A stretch of DNA of 64,000 bases from Bradyrhizobium sp. AUGA SZCCT0176 (GCF_018130145.1 NZ_JAFCMB010000013.1:1-64000), one strand, 5' to 3'; shown: positions 41,333 to 50,090, numbered from the stretch's first letter. Made by a program: numbers and translations. Notes: generated by a model from the sequence alone, not told the origin.

Positions 41333-42733
41333 ATGTCAAACCCGAACGCAAATTCCGCTCCATCCCGCCCGCGTCGGAAGCGAAAGAACTATGCGCTGCT
41401 GGTCCTCGCCGCCGGAATTTTCGTTTTCGGCGCCGCCGCCGCCACGCTTTATTATCTGTTGCAGCCGACCACCTTGCGGATCGCGGTTGGCCCTCCCGGA
41501 AGCGACGATCAGAAACTGATCCAGCTGATGGCGCAGACCTTCGCGCGCGATCACAGCTCGGTTCGGCTGTCGCTCGTTTCGACCCCGGGCGCGGCCGAGA
41601 GCATCGCGCTGTTCAATACCGGCAAGGCCGACCTTGCGGTGGCGCGCGGCGATCTGAACCTGCCGACCAACGCCGAGTCGGTCGCCATCCTGCGCAAGAA
41701 CGTCGTCGTGCTGTGGGCGCCGTCAGGCCTCGCGCCGAAGGGTTCGAAGAAAACGCCGGTGGCCAAGATCAAGAGCCTCGACGAACTCGCCGGACATCGC
41801 GTCGGCGTCGTCGGACGAACGGAGGCCAACGTCAAGCTGCTGCGCACGATCCTGACCGAGGCCGGAATCAAGGTCGACAAGGTGACGATCACCCAGTTCG
41901 GCGTCAATCAGCTCGCCGAGATGGCGCGCGACCAGGCCGTCGACGCGTTCATGACGGTCGGCCCACTCAACAGCAAGATCACCGTCGACGCGATCAACGC
42001 CACCGTAGCGGTCCGGGGCGAACCGAAATTTCTCCCGATCGAGGTGTCGGAGACGATTGCGAAGAAGCACCCGGTCTATGAAGCCGAGGAAATTCCCGGC
42101 AGCATCTTCGCTTCATCGCCGGCGCGCCCCGAAGACAAGATCGATACCGTCAGCGTCAACCATTTGATCATCGCGCCGAAGACGCTGTCCGACACCGCGG
42201 TCGGCGCGCTCGCCCGCCAGATCTTTACCCACCGCCAGCAGCTCGCGCGCGAATTGCCGAGCGCCGCGCAAATCGAGAAGCCCGACACCGACAAGGACGC
42301 CGCCTTGCCGGCGCATCAGGGCGCCGCCGCCTATATCGACGGCAACGAGCGCACGTTCCTCGAAAGAAATACCGACTTTCTCTGGTTCGCGATCATGGTG
42401 TTCTCGGGCATCGGCTCGGCATGGGCATGGCTGCAGCATTACTGGAAGCGGGAAGAGCGCGAGCAATATTCCGAGCATCGCGACAATCTGCTCGACCTGA
42501 TTTCGAAGGCGCGCATGGCTGAAACGCCCGAAGAATTGTCCGAGATGCAGGGCACGGCGGATGCGCTGTTGCGCGAGGCGCTCGACTGTCACGAGGACGG
42601 TGCGATCGAGGACGGGGATTTGGCCGCGATCGGTCTGGCGCTCGAACAATTCCACCATGCGGTGGCGGACCGCCGCGCCATGATCGGCACGGCCGAACCC
42701 GACATGCAGCGGCTGCGGGCGCTGCAGAGCTAA
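41333..42733 (+). CDS. TAXI-family TRAP solute-binding protein, membrane-anchored
   Basis: 466 aa. An N-terminal helix (YALLVLAAGIFVFGAAAATLYYL) anchors a TAXI-type binding domain (TLRIAVGPPGSDDQKLIQLM; STPGAAESIALFNTGKADLA). A second helix (FLWFAIMVFSGIGSAWAWLQ) near 350 leads to a charged cytoplasmic tail with REEREQYSEHRDNLL. Ordinary TAXI binding proteins are free periplasmic proteins; this two-anchor form, without TRAP permease genes nearby, looks more like a sensor than a transport component. Confidence 0.85.
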   Translation: MSNPNANSAPSRPRRKRKNYALLVLAAGIFVFGAAAATLYYLLQPTTLRIAVGPPGSDDQKLIQLMAQTFARDHSSVRLSLVSTPGAAESIALFNTGKADLAVARGDLNLPTNAESVAILRKNVVVLWAPSGLAPKGSKKTPVAKIKSLDELAGHRVGVVGRTEANVKLLRTILTEAGIKVDKVTITQFGVNQLAEMARDQAVDAFMTVGPLNSKITVDAINATVAVRGEPKFLPIEVSETIAKKHPVYEAEEIPGSIFASSPARPEDKIDTVSVNHLIIAPKTLSDTAVGALARQIFTHRQQLARELPSAAQIEKPDTDKDAALPAHQGAAAYIDGNERTFLERNTDFLWFAIMVFSGIGSAWAWLQHYWKREEREQYSEHRDNLLDLISKARMAETPEELSEMQGTADALLREALDCHEDGAIEDGDLAAIGLALEQFHHAVADRRAMIGTAEPDMQRLRALQS

Positions 42734-42751
42734 AGCGTTTTCCGGAGAACT

Positions 42752-42776
42752 TCGGTTCTGATCCAATCAGAACCGA
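42752..42776 (+). terminator. Strong hairpin after the TAXI gene
   Basis: TCGGTTCTGAT-CCA-ATCAGAACCGA, an eleven-base perfect stem, ahead of GGCGGCTTTTTCTCTATTTTTTT. Also resembles the repeat with GTTCCGATT hairpins. Confidence 0.7.
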
Positions 42777-42875
42777 GGTTCTAAGGAACGGCGGCTTTTT
42801 CTCTATTTTTTTAATGCTTTGCGCACGAACGGCGCCCCGCTGCCGTCCCCCAAGACCCTGCGACGAAGCCGTCCT

Positions 42876-42909
42876 GAAACAATTCCCTAACGCGACGAAA
42901 CCATTTTGG
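42876..42909 (+). promoter_or_regulatory. Upstream element shared with the gene at 32927
   Basis: GAAACAATTCCCTAACGCG then ACGAAACCATTTTGG. Partner of 32780-32812; the leaders share further patches, including TTGCCTCAACGA here and TTGCCCAACGA there. Confidence 0.5.
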
Positions 42910-43009
42910 CGGCATTGTGCAAATGTCCTGAAACGGTTGGCCTGTACTGGTTTGCCTCAACGACGCGCTGGAACTGGCGCGACAGGGCGCAAACTGAAGG
43001 GGACGACCG

Positions 43010-43693
43010 ATGTTCAGCTCATTCAAATTGAATACCCGCCTCGCCGCCGCCGCTTTCGGCGCAATCGCGATTGGCGCTACCGTATTTTCCGCACCCGCCG
43101 CCGCAGCCCCGCTGCCGCTGTTTCCCTTCTTCATGGCGCCCCCGGTCGAAGCCGCTCCGCCGCCGGTGGCGGTTGCTCCCTCGCAGGACGAAGAGCGCTT
43201 CGAGCTGCCCGCCCGCCTGCGCCGCCAGGTCGTGAACTACAACACCCGCGAAGCTCCGGGCACCATCATCATCGACACCCCCAACACCTATCTTTATCTG
43301 GTGATGGGCAACGGCCAGGCGATGCGCTACGGCATCGGCATCGGCCGCGACGGCTTCACCTGGTCCGGCACCCAGACGATCACCAAGAAGGCGGAATGGC
43401 CGGCATGGACGCCGCCCCCGGAAATGATCGCCCGCCAGCCCTACCTGCCGCGCCACATGACCGGTGGCCCGGGTAACCCGCTCGGCGCGCGCGCGATGTA
43501 TCTCGGCGGCACCATCTATCGCATCCACGGCACCAATGCTCCGGAGACGATCGGCACCCGCGTTTCCTCCGGTTGCCTGCGCCTCACCAATGAAGACGTC
43601 AGCGACCTCTATTCGCGGGTCAGCGTCGGCACCAAGGTGATCGTGCTGCCAATGACGGATCGCCGCGCCGACCTCGGCCGCACCATCCGCTAA
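43010..43693 (+). CDS. L,D-transpeptidase (YkuD domain)
   Basis: 227 aa. Signal peptide to about AAAAP. The YkuD catalytic pattern is clear: H173-GT ... S-S-G-C189-LRL. The enzyme forms 3-3 cross-links in peptidoglycan or attaches proteins to it, acting in the periplasm. The loop PEWPAWTPPPEMI-like region (AEWPAWTPPPEMIARQPYLP) is typical of the rhizobial ErfK-type group. A terminator follows. The leader shares an element with the Cys-containing protein gene at 32927. Confidence 0.94.
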   Translation: MFSSFKLNTRLAAAAFGAIAIGATVFSAPAAAAPLPLFPFFMAPPVEAAPPPVAVAPSQDEERFELPARLRRQVVNYNTREAPGTIIIDTPNTYLYLVMGNGQAMRYGIGIGRDGFTWSGTQTITKKAEWPAWTPPPEMIARQPYLPRHMTGGPGNPLGARAMYLGGTIYRIHGTNAPETIGTRVSSGCLRLTNEDVSDLYSRVSVGTKVIVLPMTDRRADLGRTIR

Positions 43694-43718
43694 GACCCAA
43701 TCTTCGAAATCCAAAAAT

Positions 43719-43746
43719 GGCTCCGGCGTTCGCCGGGGCCGTTTTT
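43719..43746 (+). terminator. Rho-independent terminator of the L,D-transpeptidase gene
   Basis: GGCTCCGGCG-TTCG-CCGGGGCC then GTTTTTG. Confidence 0.8.
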
Positions 43747-43939
43747 GCGTTGCGGAGTTCGCTACCGCCAGTCCGATCCTCCAAAAACATCTTCGCGCAC
43801 GGCCGAAGTGCGATATGTTCCTTGAGAATTCGGCAATAAAAAGCAACGACGCCGTCGGCTGGCAGCACCAGGAATGGCCGGCTGTGTTCAGCGGTCAAAA
43901 AAGGCGGAATGACGCCGCCGTCGATTGTAGGGAGGATTC

Positions 43940-44917
43940 ATGAAGCTTCAGCGCCGTCGATTTTTGAATCTGGCAGCGGGTGCTGCCGCGTTCCCGGCCG
44001 CTTCGCGGATGGCGCGGGCGCAGACCTATCCGACGCGGCCGGTTCGGATCATCGCCGGGTTCGCTGCCGGCGGCATCGTTGACATCCTGGCGCGCATCAT
44101 TGGCCAGGCCTTGTCGGAGCGCCTCGGGCAACAATTCATCGTCGAGAACCGTCTGGGCGCCGGCAGCAACATCGCCACCGAAGCCGTGGTTCGCGCGTCT
44201 CCCGATGGCCATACGCTGCTCCTGATCAGCGTCGGGAACGCAATCAGTCCGGCGCTTTACGACAATCTCAGTTTCAATTTCATCCGCGACATCTCGCCGG
44301 TCGCGGCCATCATGCGTGTGCCGAACGTCATGGAGGTGACCCCTTCATTGCCGGTTAAGACCGTTCCCGAGCTTATTGCCTATGCCAAGGCCAATCCCGG
44401 CAGCATCAGCTACGGGTCGGCCGGCATCGGAACCTCCGTCCATGTCTGCGCCGAGTTGTTCAAGCAAATGACCGGTGTCGACATGGTTCATGTGCCGTAT
44501 CGCGGCATGCCAGGTGTGCTGACCGACCTGCTGAGTGGCCGAATACAGGTCGCCTTCGATAACGTCTCCAACTCGATCGAACATATCAGGGCTGGCCGAC
44601 TGCGGGCGTTGGCGGTCACAACCGCAACACGCTGGCATGGCTTGCCTGATATCCCGACGGTAGGCGATAGCGTGCCGGGCTTTGAGGCGAGTGCGTTTTT
44701 CGGCGTTGGCGCCCCGAAGGAAACGCCGGCCGAAATTGTTGCCCTGCTCAACAAGGAAATCAACGCGATCCTCGCCAGCCCTGTGGCAAGGGCGCGGCTT
44801 ACCGATCTCGGCGGCACGATGCTGTCAGGCTCGTCTGCCGACTTCGGCACGTTCATCGCCGATGAAACCGAGAAGTGGGGCAAGGTGATCAGCACGGCAA
44901 ACATCAAGGCGGAATGA
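43940..44917 (+). CDS. TctC/Bug-family solute-binding protein
   Basis: 325 aa. Tat-like signal (QRRRFLNLAAGAAAFPAASRMARA) with an RRRF motif. Bug-family marks: YPTRPVRIIAGFAAGGIVDI, VENRLGAGSNIATEAVVRA, YGSAGIGTSVHV and VPYRGMPGVLTDLLSGRI. Such proteins bind carboxylates or aromatic acids for tripartite tricarboxylate transporters; TctA/TctB genes are absent here, as is common for orphan Bug proteins. Confidence 0.92.
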   Translation: MKLQRRRFLNLAAGAAAFPAASRMARAQTYPTRPVRIIAGFAAGGIVDILARIIGQALSERLGQQFIVENRLGAGSNIATEAVVRASPDGHTLLLISVGNAISPALYDNLSFNFIRDISPVAAIMRVPNVMEVTPSLPVKTVPELIAYAKANPGSISYGSAGIGTSVHVCAELFKQMTGVDMVHVPYRGMPGVLTDLLSGRIQVAFDNVSNSIEHIRAGRLRALAVTTATRWHGLPDIPTVGDSVPGFEASAFFGVGAPKETPAEIVALLNKEINAILASPVARARLTDLGGTMLSGSSADFGTFIADETEKWGKVISTANIKAE

Positions 44918-45283
44918 CTCAGTCGGCACTTCGCCGGCGATTCCATAAGCCCGATATGGCCGCGGCGCGTTTGGCGATTTTCAACGCGCGCTTCTTCCTG
45001 CGCCGGACCGACCCCTTCGACGCGAGCAGGGCTCTTCGGCTTCGATTTAGGATTGAGCCGAACGGTCTCGGCCCAAGCGCTCTTCCGCATGACGCGCGTT
45101 TGATGTAGGCTAATCGACAGCCGCAAGCGGGCAGTGCCGAAGGCCCGTTGGAGTGCTAGCGGTATTTTGCCCACGGCGGGCTTGCAATGTTCATCTCACG
45201 TTTTGGGGGGCCGATCCGTTTTCAATGGAGTCGGCAGGGAGGCGTGCGCCTCGTTGATCAAACACACCCAACAGGAGAACATC
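44918..45283. other. Intergenic stretch between the TctC-like and GYD genes
   Basis: 366 bases. I see no ORF with coding character, no clear hairpin terminator and no repeat family in it. The ribosome site AACAGGAGAAC of the GYD gene is at its right end. Confidence 0.5.
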
Positions 45284-45619
45284 ATGCATTTTTGTATGAC
45301 AGCACAATACACGCCTCAGGCTCTCAACAAAATCATGGAAAATCCCAAGACCAATCGCCATGAAGCGGCGAAAAAGCTGATCGAAGCAGCTGGTGGCAAA
45401 TTACTCTCGATGTATAGCACCGCTGCCGATGGTCCCGGCGTTCTGGTAATCTTCGATGTACCTGACCCCAATGCAGCACCGGCCATTTCAGGCACGGTGG
45501 TGGCATCCGGTGCCATCCACAATGTACACCTGACTCGTTTGTGGACGCAGGATGAAATCATGCTGGTTCGCCAAAAGGCGGTCCAGCTTCGTGCCTCATA
45601 CACGCCGCCCGGCGGCTAG
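45284..45619 (+). CDS. GYD-domain protein
   Basis: 111 aa. The start MHFCMTAQYTPQALNKIMEN and the pattern EAAGGKLLSMYSTAADGPGV-x-VIFDVPD fit the GYD family of small ferredoxin-fold proteins. AGGAG is seven bases before the ATG. The function of the family is unknown. The local base composition is slightly less GC-rich than that of the neighbours (for example AAAAAGCTGATCG), which might indicate transfer. Confidence 0.82.
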   Translation: MHFCMTAQYTPQALNKIMENPKTNRHEAAKKLIEAAGGKLLSMYSTAADGPGVLVIFDVPDPNAAPAISGTVVASGAIHNVHLTRLWTQDEIMLVRQKAVQLRASYTPPGG

Positions 45620-46199
45620 TCCCCAGGGTGGATTGAGCCCAACGGGCGCGCGCAAAGCGCGGCCCGTTGGGCGCCACTCGTAACTCCATCCTGCGCCGAC
45701 GACGAACGATCGTCGTCCGAGATCGATGTGCGGAGATTTTGATGAGGATGATCGCGCGGAGGCTTCGCGTTGCCTTGGCGAGGCCGGACGCCAGCGAGCC
45801 GTCGCCCAATCCAGCCTCACGGACAGGATCAACCTCAGCGTTGCTGAGGCCTTCGTCAACGTCGGCTCGCTGACTTCATTGAATCTACACATCCGTCGCT
45901 GCCCACGCAATTTGCATGTGGGCGCTTTTTTCTCGGCGCCTCGATTTCTTCGGCTAGGCAATCCGCCAACCCTCGCCCGGTCCGATCAAGCAATCGCAAT
46001 TATTAGTGAGCGCCGCAAATCGCATGGCGTCTGCCGCCATCGTGCCGTTAATCCGCCATCTCGCCAAGCCTTGTTGCCTTGTCCGCACGCCGCTACGGCG
46101 TGCCCGGTGTTAACGGATTAACGTGATGAGTTCCGGCCCACTCTGGCGCCCCCCTCGCCGCCCCTGTAAGAGAAGTAATTCAATCGGTCCGGGGGGACG
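45620..46199. other. Intergenic stretch with two strong hairpins
   Basis: A hairpin GCCCAACGGGC / GCCCGTTGGGC (about 45638-45671) follows the GYD gene. A terminator-like hairpin GCCCAC...GTGGGC followed by GCTTTTTT lies at 45901-45931. Between them a 43-codon frame (start 45742, with GGAG upstream) and an overlapping 131-codon frame are open but show no family features. The T-run terminator suggests an unannotated transcript, perhaps a small RNA, ending at 45931. Confidence 0.4.
45901..45931 (+). terminator. Terminator-like hairpin with T6 run
   Basis: GCCCACGCAA / TTTGCATGTGGGC stem followed by GCTTTTTT, with no gene directly upstream. Confidence 0.6.
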
Positions 46200-47768
46200 A
46201 TGCGTCTGCCGATGCATTCCAAAACGATCCTGATCGGGGTCGCGGTAATCGCGGTCTCGTTTCTGATCAGCCTGAAAGCTATGGATTGGCTGGCGCCGAG
46301 CGGCACGGTTAAGCCGCCGGTGCTTGTCGAATTGCCGCCGCTCGCTCCCGCCCCGCGCAGCTCCACCGTGATGGCGCCGATCGCGGTGGCGCTGACGGCG
46401 ATCCGCGACGCCGCCGATCGCGGTTCGCCGCGCGCCTTCAACGGCAAGGCGGAAAATCCCATCTCGCAGATCCTGCAGAACGCCGATATCGGCTGGACCG
46501 CCTCGCGCGGCCCGATCGCCGCGACCGGCGGGCAGGACCTGCTGACGCTGACGACGCCGCTGACCGGGACGCTTAACGTCACCGGTTCGCTGTCGGCAAA
46601 GGCAACGGGGGCGGTTGGCGACGCGCTCGGCGGCCTGCTCGGCGGCAACGTCGCCAAACAGATCGGCAGCGTGAACATCAAGAACCTCAACGCGTCAGCC
46701 GAGATCAAGGGCAATGTCGTCATCACCGCGCGGCCGAAGATCGCCGCCGCCTGGCGCATCGAGCCCAATCTCGCCGCGCAGGTGAATCTGGGCGACACCA
46801 GCGTTACAATGGCCGGTGCCCGCATCAACGTGCCGGCCCAGGTCAAGCCGCTGATCGACAAGACGGTCGCCGATCAGATCAACCTGGTGCAGGCGCGGAT
46901 GCGTAACGATCCCGCGTTTGAAAACAACGCGAAGGTGCAATGGGCCAAGGCCTGTCGCTCGATCCCGCTGCAGGGCACCGGCACCAGCTCTTCTCTGCCG
47001 GCGCTGTGGCTGGAGCTGCGGCCGACAAGGGCGATCGCGGCCCAACCGCGCGTCGACGCGCAGGCGCTGATACTGACGCTAGGCATCGAGGCGGAGACCC
47101 GCATTACCCCGGTCGAGACCAAGCCCAGTTGCCCGTTCCCCGCCACCATCTCGATCGTGCCGCCGACGCCGGGCCGGGTTGCCATCGGCGTCCCCGTCGA
47201 CATGCCCTTCACCGACATCAACAAGATCGTCGAGGCGCAGTTCGCCGGAAAGACCTTTCCCGAGGACGGTTCGGGTTCAGTCGACGTCACCGTGAAGCGC
47301 GCCACGGTGGCGGCATCCGGCAATCGCCTGCTGATTTCGCTGTTGGTGAACGCCAAGGAGAAGAAGAGTTTCTTCGGCTTCGGCGGCGAGGCCAATGTTC
47401 ATATCTGGGGCAAGCCGGTGCTCGATCAGACACAGCAGACCCTGCGGTTGACCGATGTCGAACTCGCGGTCGAGTCGGAAGCGGCGTTCGGCCTGCTCGG
47501 CGCCGCGGCGCGCGCGGCGATGCCACATCTGCAGAAGGCGCTGGCGGACAAGGCCACCGTCGACCTCAAGCCGTTCGCCAGCAATGCGCAGAAAAAGATC
47601 GCCGCCGTGATCGCGGACTTCCAGAAGAACGAGGACGGCATTCGCGTCGCCGCCGAGATCACCAAGCTGAGATTGGCCGACATCGCCTTCGATTCGAAAA
47701 CGCTGCGCGTGATCGCGGAAGCCGAAGGCGCCATCAATGTGTTTGTGACCACGCTGCCGGGATTGTAG
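46200..47768 (+). CDS. DUF4403-family protein
   Basis: 522 aa. One N-terminal helix (ILIGVAVIAVSFLISLKAMDWL) anchors a large periplasmic part. The repeated-barrel pattern with LPPLAPAPRSSTVMAPIAVA, LGLRP-like WLELRPTRAIAAQPRVDA and the C-terminal IKLRLADIAFDSKTLRVIAEAEG-like region matches DUF4403. These proteins resemble lipid-binding tubular (BPI/SMP-like) folds, so envelope lipid handling is possible, but no activity is known. Confidence 0.85.
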   Translation: MRLPMHSKTILIGVAVIAVSFLISLKAMDWLAPSGTVKPPVLVELPPLAPAPRSSTVMAPIAVALTAIRDAADRGSPRAFNGKAENPISQILQNADIGWTASRGPIAATGGQDLLTLTTPLTGTLNVTGSLSAKATGAVGDALGGLLGGNVAKQIGSVNIKNLNASAEIKGNVVITARPKIAAAWRIEPNLAAQVNLGDTSVTMAGARINVPAQVKPLIDKTVADQINLVQARMRNDPAFENNAKVQWAKACRSIPLQGTGTSSSLPALWLELRPTRAIAAQPRVDAQALILTLGIEAETRITPVETKPSCPFPATISIVPPTPGRVAIGVPVDMPFTDINKIVEAQFAGKTFPEDGSGSVDVTVKRATVAASGNRLLISLLVNAKEKKSFFGFGGEANVHIWGKPVLDQTQQTLRLTDVELAVESEAAFGLLGAAARAAMPHLQKALADKATVDLKPFASNAQKKIAAVIADFQKNEDGIRVAAEITKLRLADIAFDSKTLRVIAEAEGAINVFVTTLPGL

Positions 47769-47790
47769 CGCCGTCCTTGCTGACAGATCG

Positions 47791-47884
47791 TAGGGTGGGC
47801 AAGGCGTCCTTACGCCGTGCCCACCAGATCTTTGCCGAGAAGAAAATGGTGGGCACGACGCTTGCGCGTCTTTGCCCACCCTAC
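47791..47884. repeat. Hairpin repeat, family F (TAGGGTGGGC type)
   Basis: TAGGGTGGGCAAGGCG at one end faces GCCCACCCTA at the other, with an internal inverted GTGCCCACCA / TGGTGGGCAC. Related copies: 60025-60117 and 62096-62177. Confidence 0.75.
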
Positions 47885-47887
47885 ATT

Positions 47888-48100
47888 CTAGCCTTCGAAT
47901 TTGAACGAGACTTTCACCTTGGCGCGGTAGGCTTCGACCTTGCCCTTGGCGTCCAGTTGCAGATCGAGTTGCACGATTTCGGCGACGCGAAGATCGCGCA
48001 AGGACTTTCCGGCCCTCGCGACGGCCGCGGTCGCGGCCTTTTCCCAGGAGTCCTTGCTGGTACCGATCAGCTCAATCACCTTGTAGACGCTCTCAGCCAT
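47888..48100 (-). CDS. Dodecin
   Basis: 70 aa. The sequence MAESVYKVIELIGTSKDSWE, AVARAGKSLRDLRVAEIVQ and the final YRAKVKVSFKFEG match dodecins, small dodecameric flavin-storage proteins. The usual flavin-stacking Trp is present at position 19 or so (SW in KDSWEK). Convergent with the DUF4403 gene. Confidence 0.94.
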   Translation of the reverse strand: MAESVYKVIELIGTSKDSWEKAATAAVARAGKSLRDLRVAEIVQLDLQLDAKGKVEAYRAKVKVSFKFEG

Positions 48101-48230
48101 GTCGTCCTCCCGTTGATGTTACAGGCAGGACTTATGGTGCTCCTGCCGCGCCTCAGCCTAACATCGGGATTTCAGACCTGATAGGATGCGGTGCAGCAAT
48201 TGCACGCAGAGCGAGCTTCAGCAAAACAAA

Positions 48231-48266
48231 AGGCCGGGCGGCAATGATGCCGACCGGCCTTTCCAG
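48231..48266 (-). terminator. Hairpin between dodecin and PRC-barrel genes
   Basis: AAGGCCGG and CCGGCCTT pair around a 17-base loop that itself can pair (GGCA/TGCC). On the minus strand it lies just after the stop of the PRC-barrel gene. Confidence 0.65.
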
Positions 48267-48292
48267 ATCAGTCGTAACTTAAGGTCGCGAGC

Positions 48293-48850
48293 CTAGTTGG
48301 TCGTATATTTGAACTCGCTCATCGCCTTCAGCTCATCCTTGGTCGCGCTGAGTACGGCGTGATCCGGATACCAGGGATTCGGCTTTGCCGCAGGCGCCGT
48401 GGCCGCACCCGTGGTCGTGGTCGATCCCGGCCGTGCGCCGCCGCTGGCGGGCGTATTTGCGGCGCCGGTATAGGCGACGGGCTCCATCACGAACTTGACC
48501 TTGTCGAGCGGCACCGCAACCAGATGCTCGCCTACGCCGAGGAAGCCGCCAACGCCGATCACGACGGCCTTGATGTCACCGCTCTTGTCGGTGAGCAGGT
48601 CGTTGATCGAGCCAAGGCTTTCATTCTTGTCGTTGTACACGCTCAGGCCGACCATCTTCGAGGCGCGCCAGGTGCCCTGGAACGACGAAGACATGTCCGA
48701 CGCTGTCGCAGGCGCTGGCGCCTTGCTCATTTCAGCGGCGGGCGCAGGTGCCTTGCTGGTTTCAGCGGGAGCCGTCGGTGATTGCGCGAACGCGACAGTC
48801 GCAAGCAACGCAGAACCGGCCAGGCCGGCGATGGTATATTTGGCTAACAT
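48293..48850 (-). CDS. Secreted PRC-barrel protein
   Basis: 185 aa from MLAKYTIAGLAGSALLATVAFA, a signal peptide. Ala/Pro-rich repeats (PAETSKAPAPAAEMSKAPAP) lead to a PRC barrel (SKMVGLSVYNDKNESLGSIN, GDIKAVVIGVGGFLGVGEHLVAVP). The start at 48850 is set by the signal peptide; the frame extends 41 codons upstream. PRC-barrel proteins in rhizobia are often stress-induced envelope proteins. The next gene encodes a cytoplasmic relative. Confidence 0.85.
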   Translation of the reverse strand: MLAKYTIAGLAGSALLATVAFAQSPTAPAETSKAPAPAAEMSKAPAPATASDMSSSFQGTWRASKMVGLSVYNDKNESLGSINDLLTDKSGDIKAVVIGVGGFLGVGEHLVAVPLDKVKFVMEPVAYTGAANTPASGGARPGSTTTTGAATAPAAKPNPWYPDHAVLSATKDELKAMSEFKYTTN

Positions 48851-48989
48851 ATCGGTTCTCCTCAGTTTCGAAATCGTGCTGAGAAAACCCGTGACATGAA
48901 CAAGTGTTCCAATGGAACATGCGACAAGAGTTCTCTTTGGACGCGCTTTCTTCACCGCGAACCCGGTACCCACTTCGCTCGAAAGCGCG

Positions 48990-49367
48990 CTAGAAGCCGC
49001 TCCAGTATGGCGGCATGCCGTAGTAGCGATGCAGTTCCGCTTCCTGCGCGCGATCGCCCCAATCGAAATCCTTGTCGGCGCGGAATGACGGCGCGCGCTT
49101 CAATTCTTCATCGTCGATGTCGAGTTCGTAAGCTTCGAATTTGGTGTTGTAGCTGAGCCGGCCCCAGGGCAACGGAAGCAGGTTGGTGCCCATGCCCAGG
49201 AACCCGCCGAAACTCAACACGGCGTAAGATACTTTGCCGGAGATCTTGTCGATCATCAGCCGTTCGATATGCCCGATCATGTCGCCGTTCGGTCGTCGCA
49301 CCGCGGTGCCTTCGACACGATCGCTCGCGATCAACTGATGCGGCTTGGTCATGACGTCGATTGCCAT
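48990..49367 (-). CDS. Cytoplasmic PRC-barrel protein
   Basis: 125 aa from MAIDVMTKPHQLIASDRVEG. The PRC barrel has VRRPNGDMIGHIERLMIDKI and YAVLSFGGFLGMGTNLLPLP, followed by an acidic/aromatic tail (RYYGMPPYWSGF). No signal peptide. The GGFLGxG core is shared with the neighbour at 48293. Likely a stress-response protein; exact role unknown. Confidence 0.85.
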   Translation of the reverse strand: MAIDVMTKPHQLIASDRVEGTAVRRPNGDMIGHIERLMIDKISGKVSYAVLSFGGFLGMGTNLLPLPWGRLSYNTKFEAYELDIDDEELKRAPSFRADKDFDWGDRAQEAELHRYYGMPPYWSGF

Positions 49368-49439
49368 CGGACCCTCCACACATAAAATCAATGATCTAAC
49401 GCTCCAGCCGGTGGCCGGTTCCCGCACCGCAAAATGAGA

Positions 49440-49475
49440 CAGCCACCCTTCCCTTTCAGCAAGGAAGGATGGCTG
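49440..49475 (-). terminator. Terminator of the Gly/Pro-hinge protein gene
   Basis: On the minus strand CAGCCATCCTTCC pairs with GGAAGGGTGGCTG, followed by TCTCATTTTG. Confidence 0.7.
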
Positions 49476-49499
49476 CGACGTATCGCTGCGTTGGCTAGA

Positions 49500-50090
49500 T
49501 CAGCTTTGGTAGTCGATCAGCAGCGCCGAGAACGAGGCACTGGTGCTCGATGTGCTCGAGCTGCCGGTCGCGCTGTAGCTCGTGGATGACGACGCCGACA
49601 GTGATTCCTGCAGCGTCTGCAAAAACTGCTTGAGGATGTCGTCGAGCGAAGTGGTGCTCGAAGAAGTGTCGTCACTCGAGGACGCGCCGTCAGCGGGCGG
49701 CGGACCGCCGGGAGGCGGACCACCGGCGCCGCCGGGACCACCCGGTCCGCCCGGACCACCAGCCCCGCCGGGGCCATTGGCGAACGCGGCCTTGAAGACG
49801 CCCTGCAATTCGGTGGCCTGCTCGCTGGTCAGCTTGCCGCTGGAAACCTGGCTGCTGATCAGATCGTCGATCTTCGACTTCATCTCCTCGGGCGAGGGCC
49901 GAACGCCGCTGGCCTGGTCGCTGGCCCGGCTGGACTGCATCGCCGAGTCGATATCGGTCAGCGCCGCCGACAGCGCATCCTTGTCCGACGAGCTGATGAC
50001 GCCGGAATTGACTTCCGACAGCAACTCGTTCTGCAACTTCTGAAGGGGCGACTGGTAGGACTGGGCCGAGGCCGCCGAAATCGAGGTCAT
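49500..50090 (-). CDS. Protein with Ser-rich ends and a Gly/Pro collagen-like hinge
   Basis: 196 aa from MTSISAASAQSYQS. The first half is helical and acidic (LSEVNSGVISSSDKDALSAALTDID; SSGKLTSEQATELQGVF), loosely EF-hand-like in spacing. A hinge of GGPGGPGGPGG and Pro follows, then a Ser/Thr-rich end (SSSTSYSATGSSSTSS). No signal peptide. It lies divergent from the response regulator gene at 50274. Function unknown; a secreted or surface protein is possible by analogy to similar low-complexity proteins. Confidence 0.7.
   Translation of the reverse strand: MTSISAASAQSYQSPLQKLQNELLSEVNSGVISSSDKDALSAALTDIDSAMQSSRASDQASGVRPSPEEMKSKIDDLISSQVSSGKLTSEQATELQGVFKAAFANGPGGAGGPGGPGGPGGAGGPPPGGPPPADGASSSDDTSSSTTSLDDILKQFLQTLQESLSASSSTSYSATGSSSTSSTSASFSALLIDYQS

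Noticed and set aside
45726..46121. 131-codon plus-strand ORF
   Set aside because: It crosses a strong terminator-like hairpin with a T6 run and has no domain or good ribosome site.
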